Part shown: positions 48,437 to 57,476 of the stretch, one piece after another
Numbering within the stretch: position 1 is the first letter of the stretch
Layout of the letters: the number at the start of each line of letters is the position of its first letter
Assembly: GCF_000220065.1 (NCBI RefSeq)
Contig: NZ_AFQU01000001.1
Location: forward strand, 1,508,001 to 1,572,000
DNA: 64,000 bases
Reading direction: 5' to 3'
From: Streptococcus sp. oral taxon 056 str. F0418
GTDB lineage: Bacteria; Bacillota; Bacilli; Lactobacillales; Streptococcaceae
Notes under the pieces: generated by a model
The model's input: only the letters and a program-made list of their open reading frames with translations
What the model was told of the DNA's origin: nothing
The model's database searches: none
Program-made: the position numbers and the translations under genes

Positions 48437-48750
48437 AAAACAGGAATGGGATTAGGTGCTTCAATAGTGTCTAATAATATTTTAAAAAATAAGGCGAATA
48501 TAAAATGGATATTCCGAGAGGATTCCGTTGATGAACTAGACAATGGATGGCGTTTTTTTCCAAAATAGATACTGAAGAGTATCTATCACATTCAGAAAAT
48601 ATGTCGGTATGTGACTGGAGTACAATTGTTGAAATAGAACCTGCAGTCTTACCAATTTTTAACATGCCTATTGGAACAGAACTCATACTTATTTACGAAG
48701 GTGAGAAGAAGTATTTCTTAGATTCAAATACTGGCGAAAAAATTTTTTAA
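48431..48750 (+). pseudogene. DUF2185 (Imm33-like) immunity gene broken in a T run
   Basis: ATG 48431 starts a frame (GASIVSNNI, WIFREDSVDELDNGWRFF) that stops at TAG 48566. The next frame continues the same domain (SKIDTEEYLSHSENMSVCDW, PIFNMPIGTELILIYEG). One extra T in the seven-T run at 48553-48559 joins them into a 106-residue DUF2185-type protein. It is either a recent frameshift, a phase-OFF state, or a sequencing error. Confidence 0.65.
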
Positions 48751-48898
48751 TAGAATAGGTATAGATTTAAGGATATTGAAAAATTAATATAAATCTCTTA
48801 TTGAAAACCTAGTTTATTAAAACACTTTATAATAATTAAATATTACTTAAGAATGTGAGCTATTTTAAATTAACCTCTTCTTTTGTAATACAAACATG

Positions 48899-48935
48899 CA
48901 AAAACTCTCGAGGAAGGATTTCTTCGAGAGTTTTA
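48899..48935 (+). terminator. hairpin terminator before RHS fragment D
   Basis: AAAACTCTCGA / TCGAGAGTTTT perfect stem followed by ATG. It marks the left edge of the last RHS fragment. The region 48751-48898 holds no gene that I can see. Confidence 0.75.
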
Positions 48936-48939
48936 TGTC

Positions 48940-50051
48940 ACACCTATGACCTAAAGGATCAGTTGCTTACAGCGACGCAAGGAAGTGGAGAGAAAGCTTC
49001 CACTTCAAGCTATACCTACGATAGTGTGGGCAATGTCACTTCGGTTACGAATGGAAATGGTAAGGTCACAAGCTACAGCTATGATCAGCTTTCCAATCTA
49101 GTAGAACGCATGACCAGTCTCGGAGATAAGGAGACTTATACCTACAATATCAATAACCAGCTCGAAAAAGTAACCAAGTCCGATGGGAAAACCATCAGCT
49201 ATGACTACAACAAGCTGGATCAACTGCTCAAGGTAGATTATTCTGAAAAGCAAGATGGTCAAGTCCTCTATACCTATGATGCGGATGGCCGTCGGGTGTC
49301 TATGAGTGACCTGACAGGAACCAGTCAGGTCGCGACCAACGAAGAAGGCGAGATCACTGGTGTTCGTCAGGGAGATGGTAGCCTGATTCAGTACGAGTAT
49401 GATGCTTATGGCAATATCTCGAAGATGATTTACCCAGATGGCAGTAAAGTCTCCTACACTTACGATGAACTGGATCGCCTCACTTCCGTGACAGATGTCA
49501 AGGGACAAAAGACCAGCTATAGCTATAACCAAGCAGGGGATTTGACGGAAGTTGATCGGGGAGATGGAACCAAGAGCTTCTTGACCTATGACAAGGCTCA
49601 CCGCCTCATCGAACTCCGCCATGTAGATAAGAAGGATAAACTCATCTCTAGCTATGGCTATGAGTATGACGACGGCGGCTATATCGCCAAAGAAACCATC
49701 AAGCAGGATGGCGAAACTCTAGTCCATACCTATACCTATGATACCTTAGGTCAAGTGGAAAATATGACCGTATCGGATCTAGCTGGTAAGGAACTCTCCA
49801 AGCTATCTTACACCTATGACCTAGCCGGTAATAAACTGACCAGCACCGAGACAGTCGATGGCAAGGAGAGCCAGACACGCTTTACCTACGATGACCATAA
49901 CCGCTTGACCAAACTGGAAGGTCCAGATGGTACGATTACCTACACCTACGACAAGAATGGCAATCGCATCGCTTCTGAGAAGAACTCAGAAAAGCTAAAC
50001 TACATCTACGACACGAAGAATCGCTTGCTTGCGATCAAGGACAAGAAATGA
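48940..50051 (+). pseudogene. RHS core fragment D (promoterless YD-repeat segment)
   Basis: Nearly identical to 37828-38938 of the main RHS gene, all YD repeats (e.g. SYTYDELDRLTSVTDV). It ends with a stop right after AIKDKK. It has no signal peptide and no real start. Its right end falls inside the same about 75-base core segment at which cassettes B and C begin (38866-38940 of the main gene), so D plus C together would rebuild an uninterrupted core. Confidence 0.85.
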
Positions 50052-50056
50052 CGGAG

Positions 50057-50194
50057 ATGAGAAGAAATAAAAGAATAGGATGTAACGATTTTAGAGGGGG
50101 CCATAATAGTATTGGAGTTAATCATGAAGGTATTATCATGGTTTCGCCTCAAAATGCACTTTTTCATTTGATTCAAAGAAAGGTTTCAAAATGA
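50057..50194 (+). other. short open frame after RHS fragment D, possible toxin-tip remnant
   Basis: 45 codons from ATG 50057 with GCNDFRGGHNSIGVNH; the GGHN pattern and position suggest the end of a lost tip. ATG at 50191 overlaps its stop and opens an 18-codon frame that could be the start of a lost immunity gene. Weak evidence. Confidence 0.3.
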
Positions 50195-50321
50195 AGATCA
50201 AGAATGTATCAAATACAAAGGTTAAGTTTAAAATTCAAGTGAGTTATGACTAGCATGAGTAAGATTATCATTATCTTTGTTAAAATTTAATCATCAGAGC
50301 TATAAAAAAGATGGCATTAGA

Positions 50322-50358
50322 ATAGGACTACCTCAATGAAGGTAGCCCTATTTTTTTG
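50322..50358. terminator. bidirectional terminator between the RHS remnants and the recombinase
   Basis: ATAGGACTACC / GGTAGCCCTAT stem followed by TTTTTTT; it overlaps the recombinase stop region on the other strand. Confidence 0.85.
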
Positions 50359-51247
50359 ACTGTGAATGAATCAAAGCGATGGGATTGCACAGAGTTAGAA
50401 TTTCTTTTTGCTTTGATTGAGATACATGAGTATAGATTTGTGTGACTGAGATAGAACTATGTCCGAGAATTTGTTGAATATATCGAATATCTACATCACT
50501 ATCTAGAAGCATCGTTGCGAAACTATGTCTAAACATATGGGGGGTAATAGGTGTGGTTAAGTTATGTTGTTCAATAAGATTATTTAGAATTAAACGTACA
50601 CTTTGCTCTGACAATGGTTTGAGAGAATATTTTCCAGGGAATAGGTAGTCACTAGGTTGAAAGCAGTAGTTATTTATATATGTTTCTAGTAAGCTAAATG
50701 TTATTTGATCCCCTAAAAATAGGATACGTTCTTTCTTGCCTTTTCCCATAATATGCAGAGTCCTATTTGAAAGATTAATATTCTTGAGATGAATATGACA
50801 AAGTTCGGAAATCCTAATACCAGTTGAAAGCAATAGGGAAATGATTAGCAAATTTCTTTCAGCTTTTTGTTTTTGATATTTAGTTTTTGAACAGATAACT
50901 TTCTGTTCTAGATGTGAAAAAATACTTTTCAAAGTATCATAGGGAATCGTTTTTGGTAATATTTTTTCCGTTCTAAATTGAAAACGTAATTGATTAAAAG
51001 GATTCTCATCAACTAAATTATGATACTTTAAATAGCTATAAAACACCTTTAAACTAGCAATTTTCCTACGTAATGTATTGGATTTAATATTGGATTGCGT
51101 CAAATGTTCAACATAGGCTTCCACACTAGTGTAATTTGAATTGTAAAACTGCAAAAGATCATTTTGATAAGCTCGAATTGTATGTGAACTTAAGCGTCTA
51201 TGAGTTTTACAGTAGTCTAAGAAAGTAGAAATAAGCTTATAATCCAT
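50348..51247 (-). CDS. tyrosine recombinase/integrase (XerC/D-like)
   Basis: 299 residues with an N-terminal SAM-like core-binding domain (SSHTIRAYQNDLLQF) and a C-terminal catalytic domain. The catalytic Arg is in STGIRISELC, the HxxR is in PHMFRHSFATML, and the His and nucleophile Tyr are in LGHSSISVTQIYTH. It is short, without the arm-binding domain of ICE integrases, so it resembles transposon- or integron-type and Xer recombinases. ATG 51247 with AAAGGAG is preferred over the frame start at 51265. It lies between the RHS cassette array and the defence operon and may mobilise or rearrange one of them. Confidence 0.88.
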   Translation of the reverse strand: MDYKLISTFLDYCKTHRRLSSHTIRAYQNDLLQFYNSNYTSVEAYVEHLTQSNIKSNTLRRKIASLKVFYSYLKYHNLVDENPFNQLRFQFRTEKILPKTIPYDTLKSIFSHLEQKVICSKTKYQKQKAERNLLIISLLLSTGIRISELCHIHLKNINLSNRTLHIMGKGKKERILFLGDQITFSLLETYINNYCFQPSDYLFPGKYSLKPLSEQSVRLILNNLIEQHNLTTPITPHMFRHSFATMLLDSDVDIRYIQQILGHSSISVTQIYTHVSQSKQKEILTLCNPIALIHSQSKK

Positions 51248-51470
51248 GAATAACTCCTTTAACAATAATCATGCTATTATAAACTTATTTAGATGCTTTG
51301 TATAGTGATAATAAATAGTTATCGGTAGTATACCATAGATTCCTATCTCTGATATATTTTCGATTGTAGTTTTCTTATTTTTTTATACTCTCGAAGACTT
51401 TTTGAAAACTCTCATAGTGCTTTTTCTTCAATAACTGAATGTGTGATATTTTATCTACGGCAACAACAAC

Positions 51471-51509
51471 GCACCAAAAATGGTGCATTTCTCTTTTTTG
51501 TGCTATAAT
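51471..51509 (+). promoter_or_regulatory. pezAT promoter with PezA-type operator
   Basis: GCACCA (51471-51476) and TGGTGC (51481-51486) form a palindrome spaced by AAAA, 18 bases before TATAAT (51504-51509). A further half-site, TGTGC, touches the -10. This is the expected layout for autoregulation by the PezA antitoxin. Confidence 0.7.
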
Positions 51510-51530
51510 AGAAATAAAAGGAGGGTTCTC

Positions 51531-52007
51531 ATGATTGGAGAAAATATTAAAGCGTTACGTAAAACACATGACCTAACCCAGCCTGAGTTCGCAAAGATTG
51601 TTGGCATCTCTCGAAATAGCCTGAGTCGTTATGAAAACGGGATAAGTTCAGTTTCGACAGAATTAATAGATCGTATTTGTCAGAAATTTAATGTTTCCTA
51701 TATCGATATTGTAGGAGAGGAAAAGATGCTCACACCAGTAGAAGATTACCAGCTAACCCTGAAAATTGAAGTAATTAAAGAACGAGGGGCGAATATCTTA
51801 GCGCAACTTTATCGTTTTCAAGATGAACAAGGAATTGCATTTGATGATACTTCTAATCCTTGGGTTCTAATGAGCGATGATTTGTCTGATTTGCTGAACA
51901 CGAAGATTTATCTTGTGGGGACTTTTGATGAAGTAGAGCGATATAATGGCTATTTGGATGGCATTGAACGGATGCTAGAACAAGCTACTCATCTGGTGAT
52001 CGCTTAA
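51531..52007 (+). CDS. pezA: PezA-family antitoxin and autorepressor
   Basis: 158 residues, very close to pneumococcal PezA. The N-terminal HTH (IKALRKTHDLTQPEFAK, ISRNSLSRYENG) represses the operon, and the C-terminal half (DLSDLLNTKIYLVGTFDEVERY) blocks the PezT ATP site. AAAGGAGG precedes ATG 51531; the frame's extension to 51480 crosses the promoter and is rejected. Its stop overlaps the pezT start (TAATG). Confidence 0.95.
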   Translation: MIGENIKALRKTHDLTQPEFAKIVGISRNSLSRYENGISSVSTELIDRICQKFNVSYIDIVGEEKMLTPVEDYQLTLKIEVIKERGANILAQLYRFQDEQGIAFDDTSNPWVLMSDDLSDLLNTKIYLVGTFDEVERYNGYLDGIERMLEQATHLVIA

Positions 52008-52792
52008 TGAAACTAAAAGAATTTAGTCAAGATGATTTTGAACGAGCATCCAAACGACTCGTTCGTTCTTTAACTTGTGGAAAAACAACCTCATCTCAGC
52101 CTAAAGCTATTTTGCTCGGTGGACAGAGTGGTGCTGGTAAGACAACGATTCATCGTGTGAAACAAAGGGAATTTCAAGGCAATATCATTATCATTGATGG
52201 AGATAGTTACCGCTCTTTTCATCCGAACTACCTTGGCCTACAGGAAAAGTATGATAAAGATAGTGTGGATTATACCAAAGTATTTGCGGGACAAATGGTT
52301 GAATATCTCATAGATGAATTGAGTAAACAAGGTTATCATTTGTTAATCGAGGGCACCTTGAGAACAACAGAAGTTCCCCGAAAAACAGCACAATTATTAA
52401 CAACTAGAGGTTATCAAGTATCACTTGCGCTGATTGCGACGAAGCCAGAATTGTCCTATCTCAGTACCTTGATACGTTATGAAGAGCTCTATGCTATAGA
52501 TCCTAGTCAAGCTAGAGCGACTCCCAAAGAGCACCATGATGGAATTGTAGAACATTTAGTTGATAACTTACGAGAGTTAGAAAATGATCAGCTATTTAAT
52601 CAAATTCAAATTTACCAAAGAGATCAATCGTGTATTTATGATTCGGAAGTAGATCAAATCTCAACAGCAAAAGTTCTACAAGAATGCCTCTTCGGAAAAT
52701 GGAGTAAGGTGGAGGAAGAGATGTTTAAGATGGGGCAGGAACGGTTGAGAGAATTAATGGAAATGAAAAAAGGTATAATTGATGGAAATTAA
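52007..52792 (+). CDS. pezT: PezT, zeta-family toxin (UDP-N-acetylmuramic/glucosamine kinase)
   Basis: 261 residues. Walker A is GGQSGAGKTT (about residues 38-47), the catalytic Asp is in IIDGDSYRSFHP, and LIEGTLRT and YEELYAIDPSQARAT match PezT. Zeta toxins phosphorylate UDP-GlcNAc-type wall precursors and cause lysis when PezA is lost. Its last 11 bases overlap the start of the OLD nuclease gene, an unusual direct coupling of a toxin-antitoxin pair to a phage-defence pair. Confidence 0.95.
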   Translation: MKLKEFSQDDFERASKRLVRSLTCGKTTSSQPKAILLGGQSGAGKTTIHRVKQREFQGNIIIIDGDSYRSFHPNYLGLQEKYDKDSVDYTKVFAGQMVEYLIDELSKQGYHLLIEGTLRTTEVPRKTAQLLTTRGYQVSLALIATKPELSYLSTLIRYEELYAIDPSQARATPKEHHDGIVEHLVDNLRELENDQLFNQIQIYQRDQSCIYDSEVDQISTAKVLQECLFGKWSKVEEEMFKMGQERLRELMEMKKGIIDGN

Positions 52793-54821
52793 AAAAATCT
52801 ATATTCAACATTATCGTTTATTAAACGATTTTTCTTTAGAGTTGAAAAATGATTTATCCTTAATTGTGGGTAAGAATAATTGTGGCAAGACTTCGGTTTT
52901 ATCTGTGTTAGAAAAAATATTCAATAAAAATTCCAATCGCAATTTGGTATGGGAAGATATTAATTTAAATCATAGGAGGGAAATCTTTGAGAATATAAAG
53001 AGAGTCTCTGATATTCCTGATTCGGAATTATCGTCTATTTTAGGGATTAATCTTCAAATTTGGATTCAATACTCAGAATTAGATTCTTATCAAAATATCC
53101 AAGGATTTATGATGGATTTAAATCCCGAAAATAATTTTATTATTCTTGAATTTTCGTATATAATTCCTACTCAAAAGCTTCGCGAGATAAGTAGTTTGAC
53201 TTGTGATTTTGCAGATGATTTTTCAAAATTTGAATCATTTATGAAGAAAAATCTGAATAAATTTTTCGAAATACAGATTTATTCACGTGGATATAATCCT
53301 ATTACTCAAGCAATGACAGAAGAAAAGTCTGATTTACATGAAATGAAAGATGTTCATAAAATTATTAAAGTAAGAGGGATTAGTGCTAGTCGAGAAGTAT
53401 CTAATAAAGAAAATAACCATTCATTATCTAAGACATCAAATCGATTTTATAAATTAAATAATGGCGAAGAAATTAACAGTAAAGCAAATAATTTACTGCA
53501 ATCTGCTATTTTAAAGGCAGATGAAACTTTAACCAGAGCATATAGTGGTGATGATAGCGTCGAAGGAATTTTTACTTCAGTCTTTGAACGCGTCAGAAGA
53601 TTTGGTGGAAATGATAGTGAAGCAGAGTTAGCAATTCATTCATCACTGTCTGAGAAAGATATTTTAAGTAATAATACGACACTGTATTATAAGCATGACG
53701 ATAGTCTATTACCTGAAGCATATAATGGTTTGGGATATTTAAATTTATATGGAATTATTTTTGAAATTGAAACTTTAATGGCAGATATAAAAAACGAACC
53801 TGCTGATATTAACCTAATATATATTGAAGAACCAGAATCACATACACATCCACAATTACAGTATATTTTTATCAAGAATATTAAAGATTTGCTAAAGGAA
53901 CAGAATGATGAACTAAAAGAAAGTGGAGATTTTAGTTGTATTCAAACTTTAATTACAACTCATTCCTCTCATATAGTTTCTGATTGTAACTTTGATGATC
54001 TAATTTATTTTAAACGTGATAACGGTACAGCAGTATCAAAGGCTTTTAATTCATTGAAAGAAGAATATGGTGATGAACAACTAGGATATAAATTTGTAAA
54101 GCAGTACCTTACTCTCAATAGTAGTGAATTATTTTTTGCTGATAAAGTCATTTGTGTTGAAGGTGATACAGAAAGGATTTTAATTCCTACGATGATGAAA
54201 AAGGTAGATACAATCAATCCAATAAATCAAGCTTTTAATACAATGCCATTGCTTTCTCAAAATATTTCAATCATTGAAACAGGTGCCCATTCACAAGTTT
54301 TTAGGAAGTTATTTGATTTTTTAGGAATAAAAGTATTGATAATTACGGATATTGATCCAGCAAATAGAAATGAAAGGAATCGCTTGACTTCTTGCTCAGC
54401 AGTAGATGCTACCTCTACGACAAATACTTCAATTAAAAATTTTTTTGATATTTCTGGAGATGAGGTTTTTTCAATAGTAGCCCAAAAGAGTTTTGCAGAA
54501 AAAACAACATCAGACGATAGAATTCGTATTGCATATCAAATTCCCGAAGATGAAAATGGTTATCAGCCTGCTAGTTTTGAGGATGCTTTTATCAGTTTAA
54601 ATAAACAATTCATTATTGATCAAAAAGCTGGTTTTATTCAATTTGAAGCTTTAAAAGACTTTGATGATAGTGAAATAGAAGATTTCTATAAATTTGCTAG
54701 GGATAAAGTAAACAAAAAATCTGCATTTGCATCAAGTTTATTATATTTTGAAGGTGAAGAAAATACTTGGAAAGTACCTAACTATATTTCGGAGGGATTA
54801 TTATGGTTGAGAGAAAAGTAG
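52782..54821 (+). CDS. gajA: GajA-like OLD-family ATPase/TOPRIM nuclease (Gabija)
   Basis: 679 residues. The N-terminal ABC-type ATPase has Walker A GKNNCGKTS (residues 30-38), and its second part has IYIEEPESHTHPQLQ (Walker B and signature region) and TLITTHSSHIVSD (H-loop). The C-terminal TOPRIM nuclease has Glu460 in CVEGDTER and the DxD pair Asp523/Asp525 in ITDIDPAN. An OLD nuclease immediately followed by a UvrD-like helicase is the Gabija (class 2 OLD) layout, in which GajA nicks invading DNA. ATG 52782 overlaps pezT. It is longer than the Bacillus GajA (about 578), so a neighbouring OLD subtype is possible. Confidence 0.85.
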   Translation: MEIKKIYIQHYRLLNDFSLELKNDLSLIVGKNNCGKTSVLSVLEKIFNKNSNRNLVWEDINLNHRREIFENIKRVSDIPDSELSSILGINLQIWIQYSELDSYQNIQGFMMDLNPENNFIILEFSYIIPTQKLREISSLTCDFADDFSKFESFMKKNLNKFFEIQIYSRGYNPITQAMTEEKSDLHEMKDVHKIIKVRGISASREVSNKENNHSLSKTSNRFYKLNNGEEINSKANNLLQSAILKADETLTRAYSGDDSVEGIFTSVFERVRRFGGNDSEAELAIHSSLSEKDILSNNTTLYYKHDDSLLPEAYNGLGYLNLYGIIFEIETLMADIKNEPADINLIYIEEPESHTHPQLQYIFIKNIKDLLKEQNDELKESGDFSCIQTLITTHSSHIVSDCNFDDLIYFKRDNGTAVSKAFNSLKEEYGDEQLGYKFVKQYLTLNSSELFFADKVICVEGDTERILIPTMMKKVDTINPINQAFNTMPLLSQNISIIETGAHSQVFRKLFDFLGIKVLIITDIDPANRNERNRLTSCSAVDATSTTNTSIKNFFDISGDEVFSIVAQKSFAEKTTSDDRIRIAYQIPEDENGYQPASFEDAFISLNKQFIIDQKAGFIQFEALKDFDDSEIEDFYKFARDKVNKKSAFASSLLYFEGEENTWKVPNYISEGLLWLREK

Positions 54822-56728
54822 AACCAGAGGTAGAAAAAGTATTTGAAGTAATAAAACAAGGTCAAAATTTTATTCTTGAGGGTGGTGCTGGGAGTGGGAA
54901 AACTTATTCATTAATTTCCGTTATTGAAAAAATATCTATGGAAGAACCAAAAAAATCGATTGTATGCATCACTTATACTAACAATGCTGTTGCAGAGATT
55001 AGAGCTAGAATCATTAATGATAATTTACGGGTTTCAACAATTCACGATTTTATATGGCATGTCATTGAAAATTTCCAAAAAGAGATTAAAGAATGTCTTG
55101 TTGAGTTAATAAATGATGATGCACAAATCTTATTTGTTGCTCCAAAGGAAGTATTAGGTGAGGAACTTATTTCGCTTGATTACTTTGATGGTGTTCGTGT
55201 TGAATATACTGAATGGTATTCTATGAGCATAACTGAGCAAAATAAAGTTCAAATAAGTCATGACCATATTCTTATAGTTGCTGAAAAATTGTTTTCTACA
55301 TATCCTAAGTTATGCGACATTTTGATCGATATAGCTGAGTATATTTTTGTAGATGAATATCAAGATACTAGTCCGTTAGTTGTAAAAATTTTATTGGAAT
55401 ATATACAGAATAGAACTAAGAAAAATATTGTAGGATTTTTTGGAGATTCTATGCAAGCCATCTATGACTCAGGAGTAGGAGACTTAAGTTCGTATAATCT
55501 AATAAAGATAGCAAAAGCTCAAAATCGTCGCAATCCTAAAAAAGTTATTGATTTAGCTAATAAATTTAGAGATGATGGATTGGTTCAAACTCCGTCCAAC
55601 GATGATACAGCACCTAATATGGATAATGGGAGTATCATTCCAGGAATAGTGAAATTTGTCTATGGGAATGATATTAATCAACTTGAAATTCTTAGAGGTA
55701 GTCAACTTTATAGAAAGTTAGAATTTAATGTACCCTCAAAAACAAAAGAATTGCGCCTGACACATAAACTTAATGCAGAAATGGCAGGTTTTTCTAAGTT
55801 ATTTAAGTTATATAATACTGATTTATTTGTAAAATTAATTACAGGTATAAAGAAAAAAATCAATGAGAACAAGATAGATGATAATGGAAAATTATTTAAA
55901 GATTTAGTAGAAGAAGCTCAAATAGTTGTTATAAGGGGTGGCCCCTTAATAGTCGATGAGATTAAATCCAATTCAGAACTATCAGCTTTTTATGATGAAA
56001 TTAAAACGTGCTCGTTTGAAGAAGTTAGTAGTAAGAGTAAAGTTAATAAAGAATCGCTATTATCTTATAAATTTAATGGATTAAGTAGTAGATATGAAGC
56101 GGGCACAGATAGGGATAGGATTCTTAAAAGGTTGGATTTAGTCTATGAGCTAGTAGAACTATATAAAACAGGTAAGCATAATGAATTTTTACGTATTACT
56201 AAGTTTAAAATAACTTCGTCCAAAGATAAAATTAGTCTATCAAATGTTATGACAGAAATCTCTGCTGATGATATCACAATTGGAAGAGTAATAGAGCTTG
56301 CAGAGGAATGTGAACTAATTTCAAAGGATGACTTATTTACTAATTTTATTAAAAATAGAGGACATTATTTATGGTCGCGACTTAAGATAATGCCATTTCA
56401 AGAATATGTAAATAGTATTGATTATCTCAGAGAATATGTATCTGTTATAACGCAGCATAAGGTTAAAGGCAGTGAATATGAGAATGTCTTAGTTTTATTA
56501 GATAATGGGAAATGGAATCAATATAATTTTGATACCTTGTTTGGAAAAGGTTCTTCTAATGAGAACGTTCAAAATAGAACTAAGAGGTTATTCTATGTTG
56601 CAATTACTAGAGCGATGAAAAATTTAATTGTTTACATGCCGAGTAATGATCGTCAGATTATTGAAAAAGCAAAAGATTATTTTGAGGAGAGTGATATTGT
56701 TGATGTTCTGTCATTAGTTGATGAGTAA
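54803..56728 (+). CDS. gajB: GajB-like UvrD/Rep-family helicase (Gabija)
   Basis: 641 residues, superfamily 1A helicase. Motif I is GGAGSGKT (27-34), motif Ia region CITYTNNAVAEI, motif II VDEYQDTSP (about 183-191), motif III GDSMQAIYD and motif VI FYVAITRAMKNL. It overlaps gajA by 19 bases, so both are made together. In Gabija the helicase partner senses DNA ends or depleted nucleotides and activates the complex. It is the last gene of the overlapping defence run. Confidence 0.87.
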   Translation: MVERKVEPEVEKVFEVIKQGQNFILEGGAGSGKTYSLISVIEKISMEEPKKSIVCITYTNNAVAEIRARIINDNLRVSTIHDFIWHVIENFQKEIKECLVELINDDAQILFVAPKEVLGEELISLDYFDGVRVEYTEWYSMSITEQNKVQISHDHILIVAEKLFSTYPKLCDILIDIAEYIFVDEYQDTSPLVVKILLEYIQNRTKKNIVGFFGDSMQAIYDSGVGDLSSYNLIKIAKAQNRRNPKKVIDLANKFRDDGLVQTPSNDDTAPNMDNGSIIPGIVKFVYGNDINQLEILRGSQLYRKLEFNVPSKTKELRLTHKLNAEMAGFSKLFKLYNTDLFVKLITGIKKKINENKIDDNGKLFKDLVEEAQIVVIRGGPLIVDEIKSNSELSAFYDEIKTCSFEEVSSKSKVNKESLLSYKFNGLSSRYEAGTDRDRILKRLDLVYELVELYKTGKHNEFLRITKFKITSSKDKISLSNVMTEISADDITIGRVIELAEECELISKDDLFTNFIKNRGHYLWSRLKIMPFQEYVNSIDYLREYVSVITQHKVKGSEYENVLVLLDNGKWNQYNFDTLFGKGSSNENVQNRTKRLFYVAITRAMKNLIVYMPSNDRQIIEKAKDYFEESDIVDVLSLVDE

Positions 56729-56771
56729 ATAAACTTTAACAATTGTTGAACTGAAAGTTGAAGGAGCAATT

Positions 56772-57362
56772 ATGATTACATTGGAAAATGATTTACTTGA
56801 ATTTGATATTACAGGAATTTTAGGCTATGAAATCAATCAACATATTGATTTTTATAATACTGGAGTCGAAGAAGCTTATGCTGCAATAAAAAATAAAGAT
56901 GACAGAACAGCACTGTCCATTTTAAGAATATTAAAATCACAACTAGATATAGAGTATAAGTATTTTGATTCTAAAAGGTTTTGGGATTTTGGTAAATTAA
57001 ATGATGCTTACAGTTATGTTGATGGTATATGTAAAGCAAGTCGAAAATTAGTTGGGGCACCAAATTATCAAAATATGAGATCCATGCTTTATGATATTCG
57101 AGATTATATGACTAGAACAAGATTTGACGATGATAGGTATTATGGAAATGTATTCGCTTTAGCTGTTGACAAATATTTAGATGAGATGACAGCCTCGGGA
57201 CGTCATTCGCGTTTTGGAATATTCCTTCAAGGGATTAGAACATTTTACCATCGACCAGGAAAAGGTACAGCAAAACAATGCCTTACTCTATCTAAAGGTC
57301 TCACTCATAAAGATATAGAACCTTTTATCTTCATAGAATATATTGAGAGATATTTGCGATAA
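56772..57362 (+). CDS. unrecognised protein downstream of Gabija
   Basis: 196 residues, soluble, mainly helical, rich in Tyr, Asp and Arg (KASRKLVGAPNYQNMRSMLYDIRDYMTR would be central helices, residues about 88-115). I do not recognise the family. GGAG lies 6 bases before ATG 56772 and only 43 bases separate it from gajB, with no terminator, so it belongs to the defence operon. It could be an accessory defence factor or an unrelated cargo gene. Confidence 0.65.
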   Translation: MITLENDLLEFDITGILGYEINQHIDFYNTGVEEAYAAIKNKDDRTALSILRILKSQLDIEYKYFDSKRFWDFGKLNDAYSYVDGICKASRKLVGAPNYQNMRSMLYDIRDYMTRTRFDDDRYYGNVFALAVDKYLDEMTASGRHSRFGIFLQGIRTFYHRPGKGTAKQCLTLSKGLTHKDIEPFIFIEYIERYLR

Positions 57363-57409
57363 TTTATATTGCATTCCGTATATCAACTGTACAAAACAAT
57401 AATAATTCA

Positions 57410-57476
57410 AATGGTGTGAACTTTTTGGTAAAATCTAGCTCAATTTGTGTATTTTTAGGGTAAAATTCACACCATT
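57410..57476. repeat. widely spaced inverted repeat near the island's right end
   Basis: AATGGTGTGAA (57410-57420) and TTCACACCATT (57466-57476) are perfect 11-base arms with a 45-base spacer, and GGTAAAAT occurs twice inside. It could be a recombinase arm site or a long terminator stem. It lies about 100 bases before the right att repeat. Confidence 0.5.
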
